From assembly GCF_030409335.1 (NCBI RefSeq), contig NZ_JAUFPN010000125.1, positions 1 to 38,906 on the forward strand: a stretch of 38,906 nucleotides of DNA, in the 5' to 3' direction. Positions within the stretch are counted from its first letter, which is position 1. The number at the start of each line of letters is the position of its first letter. The position numbers and the translations under genes were made by a program. This DNA is from Paeniroseomonas aquatica (GTDB lineage Bacteria; Pseudomonadota; Alphaproteobacteria; Acetobacterales; Acetobacteraceae). A model generated the notes under the pieces. The model did not search any database. It was not told the origin of the DNA and was given only the letters and a program-made list of their open reading frames with translations. Positions 32,768 through 38,906 of the stretch are shown here, piece by piece.

Positions 32768-33660
32768 GCGCCGTCGAGCCGGTCGACGCCGCGCTGCTGC
32801 GCGCCATGCCGCTGCCCGAGCACCGCGAGGGTGAGGACAAGAACCGCCGCGGCCGGGTGCTGGTGATCGGCGGCAGCACCGAGGTGCCGGGCGCGGCCTA
32901 TCTCAGCGGCATGGCCGCGTTGCGGGCCGGGGCGGGCAAGCTGCAGATCGCCACCGTCCGCAGCATGGCCCCCCAGCTTGCCCTCGCCATGCCGGAGGCC
33001 CGGGTCACCGGCCTCGGGGAAACCCCCGCGGGCGGGATCGACCCGGCCGAGGCGTCCCGCCTCGCCGGCCGCATCGGCGGCGTGGATGCCGTGGTGCTGG
33101 GACCGGGCATGCTCGATGCGGCGGCGGTCGCCGCCCTGACCCGGGACCTGCTGGCCGACGCCGAGGGCAGCGCGGGCTTCGTGCTCGATGCCGAGGCGCT
33201 GGCGGGGCTGCGCGACTGCCGGCCGGCGCTGCGGCGTCACGCCGGGCGGCTGGTGCTGACGCCGCATGCCGGGGAGATGGCCGGGCTGCTCGACCTCCCG
33301 AAGGCGGCGGTCGAGGCCGATCCGCTGGGGGCGGCCCGGCAGGCCGCGGCGCTGCTCGGCGCCGTGGTGGTGATGAAGGGCGGCTGCTCCCACATCGTCT
33401 CGCCGCAGGGCCAGGCCTGGTCCTGCGACCAGGGCAACGTCGGCCTCGCCACCTCCGGCTCCGGCGATACCCTGGCCGGGATCATCGCGGCGCTGATGGC
33501 GCGCGGCGCCGCGCCGGTGGTGGCGACCCTCTGGGGCGTCTTCCTGCATGGCGAGGCCGGCAACCGCCTGGCGCAGGCCCAGGGGCCGATCGGCTTCCTC
33601 GCCCGGGAGATCCCGGCGGAGCTGCCGCGGATCATGCGCGAGGTCGCCCAGGGCGGCTGA
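32764..33660 (+). CDS. nnrD: ADP-dependent NAD(P)H-hydrate dehydratase
   Basis: It repairs damaged NAD(P)HX by dehydrating it with ADP. The 298 residues correspond to the dehydratase (YjeF C-terminal) domain alone; the epimerase domain is absent and must be encoded elsewhere. Motifs are NRRGRVLVIGGSTEVPGAAYLSGMAALRAGAGKLQIAT, VLGPGM, LTPHAGEMAGLL, VVMKGGCSHIV and the nucleotide/catalytic GSGDTLAGIIAAL with Asp235. The ATG overlaps the phosphatase stop by 4 nt. The PEP-carboxylase-like gene follows after 72 bp, on the same strand. Length and motifs are complete. Confidence 0.92.
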   Translation: MSAVEPVDAALLRAMPLPEHREGEDKNRRGRVLVIGGSTEVPGAAYLSGMAALRAGAGKLQIATVRSMAPQLALAMPEARVTGLGETPAGGIDPAEASRLAGRIGGVDAVVLGPGMLDAAAVAALTRDLLADAEGSAGFVLDAEALAGLRDCRPALRRHAGRLVLTPHAGEMAGLLDLPKAAVEADPLGAARQAAALLGAVVVMKGGCSHIVSPQGQAWSCDQGNVGLATSGSGDTLAGIIAALMARGAAPVVATLWGVFLHGEAGNRLAQAQGPIGFLAREIPAELPRIMREVAQGG

Positions 33661-33732
33661 GCCCGGGGGCGCCTCGGCCGGCCGGGCGGAAACGGCTGGC
33701 CTTCCTCTCCTTCGCAGGTGCAACATCACGGC

Positions 33733-36525
33733 ATGCCCGACATCGCCCCCGACCCCCTCGAGGAACTCCTCGCCCGCCTCCGGGAGGCCCGCGCCGCCGC
33801 GGCGCAGGACCCCTTCGGCGACCCGGTGCTGCTCATCGCCCTCGCCATCAGCCGGCGGATGGATGACGGGGCGCTCGACCTCGCCCAGCTGGGCGACATG
33901 GTGCAGCGGCTGGCCGATGCGGCGGCGACCGACCGCGCCCGGCGCCTCGCCGCCTATGTCGGGCTGGAGCCGGCCGCGGCCGGCGGCGGCGTGCCGGACA
34001 TGGCGGCGCTGGCGGCCCGGCTGGTGCGGCCGGACCCGGACGACAGCCCCGTCCCCTTCGCCCGCTACCGCGCCCTGCTGGAGACGCCGCGCTTCGCCGC
34101 GGTCTTCACCGCCCACCCGACCTTCTCCCTGCCGCCCGAGACCGGCGCGGCGCTGGCCGTGGCGGCGAGCGGGGCGGCGTTCCCGCTCGGCCTCGGCCAC
34201 CGGCCCAGCGCACCCACCCTGGCCGAGGAATTCCGCCAGGCCGCGGCGGCGATCGAGCGCGGGCGGGATGCGATCGACGGGCTGACCGAGGCGCTGCTGC
34301 GCGCAGGCAAGGCCGTCTGGCCCGACCGCTGGTCCAGCCTGGTGCCGCGGCCGGTGCTGCTGGCGACCTGGGTCGGCTACGACACCGACGGCCGCACCGA
34401 CATCGGCTGGTGGGACACGCTGCGGCTGCGGCTGACCATGAAGCGGCTGCAGCTCGAACGGCTGGCGGCACAGTTCGGCAGGCTCGGCGACTGCGCCGCG
34501 CCGCTGGCCGAGCGGGTGGCCGCCGCCCTCGCGGCGGTCGAGGCGCAGATCGAGGCGGTGCCGGACAAGCCGGAGCCGCTGGCGGTGCAGGCCCTGGCCA
34601 CGGCCCTGATCGGCCGGCGCGACGCGGCGATGGTCGGCACCGAGCCGCTCATGGCGCTCTTCCCGGCGGCGCTGGCCGCCGCGCCGGACGACGCCGCCCG
34701 GATGGGCCTGGCCGTCGCCCGCGCCGGGCTGGCGGCGCATGGGCTGGCGCTGGCCCATACCCACATGCGGCTGAACGCGGCGCAGCTGCACAATGCGGTG
34801 CGCCAGCGCCTCGGCCTGACCATCAGCGCCGAGGACATGGCCCAGCGCCGCGGCCTGCTGGTCGAGATCAACGAGGCGCTCGGCGCGGTGGAGCCGCTGC
34901 CGGTCGACTTCGGCGCGCTGCTGGCGGAACAGGCCTCGGCCGCCCGGCTGATGCTGATCTGCGCCCAGATCGCCAAGCATGTGGATGGCTCCGCCCCGAT
35001 CCGCTTCCTCATCGCCGAGACCGAGACCGGCTACACCCTGCTCGCCGCGCTGTGGCTGGCCAGGCGGCTGGGCGCCGACCGCGCCATCGAGATCTCGCCG
35101 CTGTTCGAGACGGCGGAGGCGCTCGACCGCGGCGAGCGGGTGCTGGAGGAGGCGCTGCGCAGCCCGCACTACCGCGACTACCTGCGCGCCCAGGGCCGCA
35201 TCTGCCTGCAATTCGGCTATTCCGACAGCGGCCGCTACGTCGGCCAGCTCGCCGGCAGCTACCTGGCGGAGCGCCTCAAGCTGCGGCTGGTGGAGCTGCT
35301 GCGGCGGCACAAGCTGGACGGCATCGAGGTGGTGCTCTTCGACACCCATGGCGAGAGCGTCGGCCGCGGCGGCCACCCGGACAGCCTGGCGGACCGCTTC
35401 GCCTATCTCTCGCCGCCGCAGGCGCGGATGGCGCTCGACCGGGCCGGGCTGAAGCTGCGGGAGGAGACCGCCTTCCAGGGTGGCGACGGCTACCTGCTGT
35501 TCGGCACCCCGGCGCTGGCCCGGGCGACCATCGCCGGCATCGCCCGGCATGCCTTCGCGCCCGCCGGGGACGTGAACGACCCGGTCTATGCCGAGGCCGA
35601 CTACGTCGCGGATTTCTTCGCCACCGTGCGGCGGGAGATGCAGGCGCTGGTCGCCGACCCCGGCTATGCCGCACTCCTCGGCGCCTTCGGGCCGGGGCTG
35701 CTCGACCGCACCGGCTCACGCCCGGCGGTGCGGCAGGCCGATGGCATGGGCGGCCCGGTGCGGATCAGCCATCCCGGCCAGCTGCGCGCCATCCCGAACA
35801 ACGCCATCCTGCAGCAGCTCGGCTGGATGGCGAATTCGGTGCATGGGCTGGGCGCGGCGGCCTCGGCCAATCCGGATGCCTTCCAGGAATTACGGGCGAA
35901 GTCCCCGCGCTTCGCCCGGGCGCTGGCCATGGCGGCGCGGGCCGCCGCCTGCTCCGACCTCGGCGTGCTGCGGGCGGTGGTCGATACCCTCGACCCCGGG
36001 CCCTGGCTCGACCGCGCCGGCTTCACCCGGCGGCCAGGCCGGCGCGAGGAGTTGCTGGAAGTGGCGACGGCGGTGGAGGGCCTCGACCTCGATGCGCCGG
36101 TCCGCAAGCTGTTCCGCCGGCTGCAGGCCGACCACCTGGCGCTGCGCCACGCCTGGCCGGAGCTGCCGGTGATGCAGGACCGGCTGGTGCTGCTGCATGC
36201 GCTGCGCCTGGCGCTGATCCACCGCATCTGGCTGCTGGCGGTGGCGGTGCCGGAATTCTCGCCGCGGCACGGCGCGGCCCGGGACACGCTGGTCACCCGC
36301 ATCCTGCAGCTTGACGTGGAGGCGGCACTGACCCTGCTCGAGGAGGTCTTCCCCGCGGCTCCCGGCGCCGTCGTCGGTCTCGACTTCGGCGAGCCGGCGC
36401 CGCCGCGGGAAGGGCTGAGCTATGCCGCGGAACATGCGGCGATCTTCCGGCCCATGGCGACGCTGTTCGGGCTGGTGCGGGGCTGCGGGGCGGCGATCAC
36501 GCATGAGGTGGGGGCCTTCGGCTAG
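33733..36525 (+). CDS. Divergent phosphoenolpyruvate carboxylase-like protein
   Basis: This 930-residue protein follows the PEP carboxylase fold: FTAHPTF (His128; the usual TAHPTE has Glu), WVGYDTDGR in place of WMGGDRDGNP, SPLFETAEALDRG, FGYSDSGR (residues 495-501), VGRGGHP (543-548), GSRPAVRQ and LRAIPNN. Several positions needed for catalysis differ. At the usual FHGRGG it reads FDTHGES (Asp537 and His539 for His and Arg), the GYSDSxK lysine is Arg501, and the final RNTG is missing. The Arg of GRGG (545) and the Arg of GSRPA and LRAIP remain. It may have altered activity or none. ATG 33733 is preferred to GTG 33718. It follows nnrD by 72 bp. Calling it functional Ppc would be unsafe. Confidence 0.8.
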   Translation: MPDIAPDPLEELLARLREARAAAAQDPFGDPVLLIALAISRRMDDGALDLAQLGDMVQRLADAAATDRARRLAAYVGLEPAAAGGGVPDMAALAARLVRPDPDDSPVPFARYRALLETPRFAAVFTAHPTFSLPPETGAALAVAASGAAFPLGLGHRPSAPTLAEEFRQAAAAIERGRDAIDGLTEALLRAGKAVWPDRWSSLVPRPVLLATWVGYDTDGRTDIGWWDTLRLRLTMKRLQLERLAAQFGRLGDCAAPLAERVAAALAAVEAQIEAVPDKPEPLAVQALATALIGRRDAAMVGTEPLMALFPAALAAAPDDAARMGLAVARAGLAAHGLALAHTHMRLNAAQLHNAVRQRLGLTISAEDMAQRRGLLVEINEALGAVEPLPVDFGALLAEQASAARLMLICAQIAKHVDGSAPIRFLIAETETGYTLLAALWLARRLGADRAIEISPLFETAEALDRGERVLEEALRSPHYRDYLRAQGRICLQFGYSDSGRYVGQLAGSYLAERLKLRLVELLRRHKLDGIEVVLFDTHGESVGRGGHPDSLADRFAYLSPPQARMALDRAGLKLREETAFQGGDGYLLFGTPALARATIAGIARHAFAPAGDVNDPVYAEADYVADFFATVRREMQALVADPGYAALLGAFGPGLLDRTGSRPAVRQADGMGGPVRISHPGQLRAIPNNAILQQLGWMANSVHGLGAAASANPDAFQELRAKSPRFARALAMAARAAACSDLGVLRAVVDTLDPGPWLDRAGFTRRPGRREELLEVATAVEGLDLDAPVRKLFRRLQADHLALRHAWPELPVMQDRLVLLHALRLALIHRIWLLAVAVPEFSPRHGAARDTLVTRILQLDVEAALTLLEEVFPAAPGAVVGLDFGEPAPPREGLSYAAEHAAIFRPMATLFGLVRGCGAAITHEVGAFG

Positions 36526-36613
36526 GCGGCGCCGGTATCGGGGCTCCTCCCTCCGCCGCGCCAACTCCGGCCGCCCTGCGGCGTTCAGCGCCGAACGCCG
36601 CCGGAGAGACCGC

Positions 36614-36667
36614 ATGGAACCGATGAAGCCGATGGAACCCATGAAGCCCATGGAGCCGATGAAGCCG
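36614..36667 (+). repeat. Three 18-bp tandem repeats encoding MEPMKP
   Basis: Three near-identical 18-bp units form the first 54 bp of the gene, differing only at synonymous third positions (GAA/GAG, CCG/CCC). Synonymous drift with unchanged amino acids suggests the peptide repeat is selected. Such repeats can also change copy number by slippage. Confidence 0.8.
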
Positions 36668-36913
36668 CTCGACTTCGGGCCGCCCTGGTGGCCGAAGGAG
36701 CTGGGCCAGCCGGCCAGCAGCGGCGGCCAGAACGACATCCACTACGCTTTCTTCCCCGAGGCCCGGCGCCTCGCCATCCGCCGCGGCGATACCGTGACCC
36801 TGCACGACACCGGCGACCACCGCATCGGCGGCGTCCAGGCCCAGGGCGGCAGCATGCGCTTCACCAGCCAGTCGGGCGAGGTGCGGGTGGAGGATCTGCC
36901 CCAGGTCAAGTGA
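36614..36913 (+). CDS. Small Met/Pro-repeat protein of unknown function
   Basis: This 99-residue protein opens with three copies of Met-Glu-Pro-Met-Lys-Pro, then a compact domain with PPWWPKELGQPASSGGQNDI, YAFFPEARRLAIRRGD, HDTGDHRIGG and RFTSQSGEVRVEDLP. I recall uncharacterised proteobacterial proteins with the same build (Met/Pro repeat, WWP, SSG-QN, YAFFP, DTGDH, SQ-G). No function is known to me. There is no signal peptide and no membrane segment. ATG 36614 has GGAGA 6 nt upstream. Its stop overlaps the GTG start of the MFS transporter gene (GTGA), so the two are translated together. The beta-rich part could be a small binding domain; that is inference. Confidence 0.75.
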   Translation: MEPMKPMEPMKPMEPMKPLDFGPPWWPKELGQPASSGGQNDIHYAFFPEARRLAIRRGDTVTLHDTGDHRIGGVQAQGGSMRFTSQSGEVRVEDLPQVK

Positions 36914-38112
36914 CGTCCGACCGGATCGGCAGCGACCGGGGGGCCTACCTCGGCCTCTTCGTGCTGCTCTTCCTGGGCTGGGGCGTCCTGAGTCCCTTCC
37001 TGCCGGCGGTGCTGGCGGTGCAAGGCGCCTCGGCCTCGCAGATCGGGCTGCTGCTCGGCCTCGGCGTCGTCGTGCGGCTGGTGGCGATGCCGGTCGCCGG
37101 CCGGCTGGCCGACCTCTGGGACCGGCCGCGGCAGGTGCTGGCGGCGTTGCTGGCCGCCGCCGGCCTGGCCGCCCTGGGCTACGGTCTGGCGCTCGGTTTC
37201 CTGCCGCTGCTGCTGGTCGGCGTCCTGCACGCCGTGGCCACCGGGCCGATGGGGCCGCTGCCGGATGCGCTGGCGGTGCGGTCGGCGGCCGCGGGCCGGC
37301 TGGACTACGGCATCGTGCGGGGCGCGGGGGCGGCGGCCTTCATCCTGGCGAATGCCCTGGCCGGCTGGCTGGCCGGCATGGCCGGATCGCCGCTGGTGCT
37401 GCTCTGGCTGAACGCCGGGCTCTGCGGCCTGGCGGCGGTGGCGGCGTTGCGGCTGCCGCCCCCGGCGCGGGCGGCGGTTCCGGCCGGTACCGCGGCGGCC
37501 GGCGGTCCCGGGACCATCCGGGCGCTCTTTGCCCTGCCGGAGTTCCGTCGCCTGCTGCTGGTCTCGGGCTTGGTGCAGGGCAGCCACGCGCTCTACCTCG
37601 GCTTCGCCACCCTGCGCTGGCAGGCCGCCGGCATCGCCCCGGGGGTGATCGGGCTGCTCTGGTCGCTCTCGGTCGCGGCGGAGGTGCTGGTCTTCTTCTG
37701 GCTCGGCCGGCCGCTGCTGGCGCGGCTCGGCCCCGGCCGGCTCTGTGCCCTGGCGGCGGCGGCGGGGCTGCTGCGCTGGGGGCTCATGGCGGTGACCGAT
37801 GCGGTGCCGGTCCTGCTCCTGGCGCAGCCGCTGCACGGGCTGACCTATGCGGCGCAGCACCTGGCCGCCATGGCGGTGCTGGCCCGGGTGGCGGCGCCGG
37901 ACCAGGCGGCGACGGCGCAGTCGCTGCATGCCTCGCTCGGGGCCGGGGCCTGGACGGCGGCGCTGCTGCTGGTCTCGGGCCCGCTGTACGAGGCGCTCGG
38001 CGGCAGCGCCTTCTGGGTGATGGCCGCGGCCAGCGCCCTGGCGGTCCCGCTGGCGCTCGGCCTCGGCCACGCCCCGGTGGCCCGGCTGCGGCCGGCCACC
38101 GCAGAACAATAG
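36910..38112 (+). CDS. MFS transporter (PPP/HcaT-like)
   Basis: This inner-membrane secondary transporter of 400 residues has about 12 hydrophobic helices, from GAYLGLFVLLFLGWGVLSPFLP at the start to FWVMAAASALAVPLALGLG near the end. The family segments GLLLGLGVVVRLVAMPVAGRLADLWDR (loop 2-3 motif with RLAD) and GLLWSLSVAAEVLVFFWLGRPLL resemble the HcaT/PPP group (3-phenylpropionate-type permeases, MFS_1-like). The start is GTG 36910, overlapping the Met/Pro-repeat gene stop by 4 nt; frames reading further upstream are out of place. The transported compound is unknown. Two hairpins follow it. Confidence 0.87.
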   Translation: MTSDRIGSDRGAYLGLFVLLFLGWGVLSPFLPAVLAVQGASASQIGLLLGLGVVVRLVAMPVAGRLADLWDRPRQVLAALLAAAGLAALGYGLALGFLPLLLVGVLHAVATGPMGPLPDALAVRSAAAGRLDYGIVRGAGAAAFILANALAGWLAGMAGSPLVLLWLNAGLCGLAAVAALRLPPPARAAVPAGTAAAGGPGTIRALFALPEFRRLLLVSGLVQGSHALYLGFATLRWQAAGIAPGVIGLLWSLSVAAEVLVFFWLGRPLLARLGPGRLCALAAAAGLLRWGLMAVTDAVPVLLLAQPLHGLTYAAQHLAAMAVLARVAAPDQAATAQSLHASLGAGAWTAALLLVSGPLYEALGGSAFWVMAAASALAVPLALGLGHAPVARLRPATAEQ

Positions 38113-38115
38113 CCG

Positions 38116-38198
38116 GGGCGGGTCCATGAGCCGGTGCGAAGGGCGCCGCTCTGGGCGCTAGAACGGTTTCCGTTCGCACGGGCTCACGGAGCCCGCCC
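38116..38198. repeat. Imperfect long inverted repeat, possible repeat element or terminator
   Basis: The arms 38116-38140 (GGGCGGGTCCATGAGCC onward) and 38173-38198 are complementary over about 25 bp with one bulge and two mismatches. Inside the loop is a further hairpin, GAACGG-TTT-CCGTTC (38161-38175). It follows the MFS gene and could fold into one large RNA stem, or be a copy of a genomic repeat. Confidence 0.5.
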
Positions 38199-38224
38199 TA
38201 GCTTGTTGTCTGACGAGCAAATAT

Positions 38225-38254
38225 CTCCGCTCTGATGAGTCCATCAGAGCGGAG
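38225..38254. terminator. Perfect 13-bp hairpin between convergent genes
   Basis: CTCCGCTCTGATG (38225-38237) and CATCAGAGCGGAG (38242-38254) enclose the loop AGTC. It lies 6 bp from the stop of the minus-strand gene at 38261 and likely terminates that gene, and perhaps the MFS gene. There is only a weak T-containing run (CTTGCTCT). Confidence 0.65.
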
Positions 38255-38260
38255 CTTGCT

Positions 38261-38906
38261 CTACGCCTCGCCTGGGTCGCCGGCCGTCGTCTCCCAGCCG
38301 AGGCCGGCGATGGTCACGATCCGCCGGCCGGTGAGATCCGGCCGCAGGATGATGGCGCCCTGCTCCTCGATGTAGCCCAGCGCCCGCCGTGCCCGCCCGG
38401 CCGAGCGGGTGCCGTAGGCCCGGGCGATGGCGGCATCCGAGGGGCAGGGGGCCTGGGCCAGCGCCGCCTGGGCCAGCAGCAGGAAGACCCCCTGCAGGTC
38501 GTCCGGCAGTGGCGCCGCCAGGGCCAGGGCCTCCGCCCATTCCGGCTGGTCGGCGAGCTCGGCGGTCACCCCCGCCTTGCCCACCGCCAGCAGCCGCCTG
38601 AAGCCGGCGAGGTCCGGCACCCGGCTGCCGATCTGGTGGATGCGGCAGCGGACCAGGAAGTCCTGGTAGAGCGTCGCCACCGGGCGGTAGCCGCTGTCGG
38701 GGTCCTGCAGCACCTCGCGCATCACCGCCTCCAGCGCCCGGCGCTGGGCGGCGAGCTCGGCCGGGGCCGGCGGCGGCAGGGCGGCGGGCGGGGCGGGGCG
38801 GGGGGTGGCGGCCAGCTGGGCCAGGATGTCGGGCGGCGGCGGCGGCGGGGCGCGGCGGGGGCGGGGGGCCTCGGGGGCCGGCGGGTGCAGGATGACGGCG
38901 CGGGCC
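38261..38906 (-). CDS. Unknown protein, 5' end beyond window
   Basis: The minus-strand frame runs open from the right edge to a stop at 38261-38263, giving 214 visible residues. The first 60 are Pro/Ala/Arg-rich and disordered. From about residue 61 comes a compact helical region: REVLQDPDSGYRPVATLYQD, FLVRCRIHQIGSRVPDLAGF, then LPDDLQGVFLLLAQAALAQA. A possible winged-helix end follows (SDAAIARAYGTRSAGRARRALGYIEEQGAI, then LTGRRIVTIAGLGW). An internal ATG at 38725 would give a 154-residue protein, but the open frame and matching codon use before it favour the longer form. The helix-turn-helix reading is inference; I recognise no family. Confidence 0.65.
   Translation of the reverse strand, partial: ARAVILHPPAPEAPRPRRAPPPPPPDILAQLAATPRPAPPAALPPPAPAELAAQRRALEAVMREVLQDPDSGYRPVATLYQDFLVRCRIHQIGSRVPDLAGFRRLLAVGKAGVTAELADQPEWAEALALAAPLPDDLQGVFLLLAQAALAQAPCPSDAAIARAYGTRSAGRARRALGYIEEQGAIILRPDLTGRRIVTIAGLGWETTAGDPGEA

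Noticed and set aside
32689-35550. A 953-codon minus-strand open frame opposite nnrD and the PEP-carboxylase-like gene
   Set aside because: The composition is that of a shadow frame (Gln/Arg/Gly/His-rich, no motifs), whereas the plus strand has clear families.

Overview
The window is 38.9 kb of very GC-rich DNA (roughly 70% or more by eye, with strong G/C at third codon positions). It looks like chromosome of an alphaproteobacterium, most likely Acetobacteraceae (Roseomonas-like). The grounds are the alaC-hom-glpX-recJ order, an orphan Bug-type binding protein, a cox-like molybdenum hydroxylase operon, PEP-carboxylase-like and RidA genes, and the overall codon use. This placement is inference; there is no rRNA here to confirm it.

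Layout. Positions 2-5597 are a compact + strand housekeeping block: the tail of an unknown Pro/Ala-rich protein, then alaC, hom (ATGA overlap), glpX and recJ (32-nt overlap, TTG start). Positions 5681-6995 hold a small secreted Tyr/Arg/Pro-rich protein, a convergent Tat-type DUF882 peptidase and tRNA-Glu(UUC). Positions 7000-8440 have visibly lower GC and short orphan genes, so they look accessory. Positions 8438-11593 hold a secreted coiled-coil protein and a tightly coupled MerR regulator / VIT-VWA protein pair preceded by a perfect 10-bp inverted repeat; this is the best candidate for an uncharacterised system. Positions 11665-16153 hold a Bug/TctC binding protein and a divergent oxyR-katG peroxide-response pair with an ATAG-N7-CTAT half-operator between them. 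Positions 16331-18859 are an EEP-nuclease-like protein and a ClsC-like phospholipase D/cardiolipin synthase. Positions 19334-20430 are two tail-to-tail overlapping response regulators, the first preceded by a cluster of palindromes. Positions 20799-23163 are an FMN reductase, a class C beta-lactamase-fold hydrolase and a hydroxynitrile-lyase-like cupin. Positions 23414-27877 are a three-subunit molybdenum hydroxylase (FAD, 2Fe-2S, Mo) facing an amidohydrolase. Positions 28073-31864 are RidA, a TVGYGD ion channel, a sugar epimerase/dehydratase with Asn in place of the catalytic Tyr, and a DegT aminotransferase. Positions 31982-38112 are a histidine phosphatase, NAD(P)HX dehydratase, a divergent PEP-carboxylase-like protein lacking several catalytic residues, a Met/Pro-repeat protein and an MFS transporter. 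The window ends inside a minus-strand gene of unknown function (38261-38906).

Regulation and signals. Gene junctions are tight, with several 4-nt ATGA/GTGA overlaps: alaC/hom, the 2Fe-2S and Mo subunits, RidA/channel, phosphatase/nnrD and Met-repeat protein/MFS. Several gene ends carry long perfect GC hairpins (11-15 bp stems) with no U-tract (16120-16153, 27012-27036, 31878-31912, 38225-38254), probably acting as terminators. I saw no CRISPR array, insertion sequence, rRNA or phage gene.
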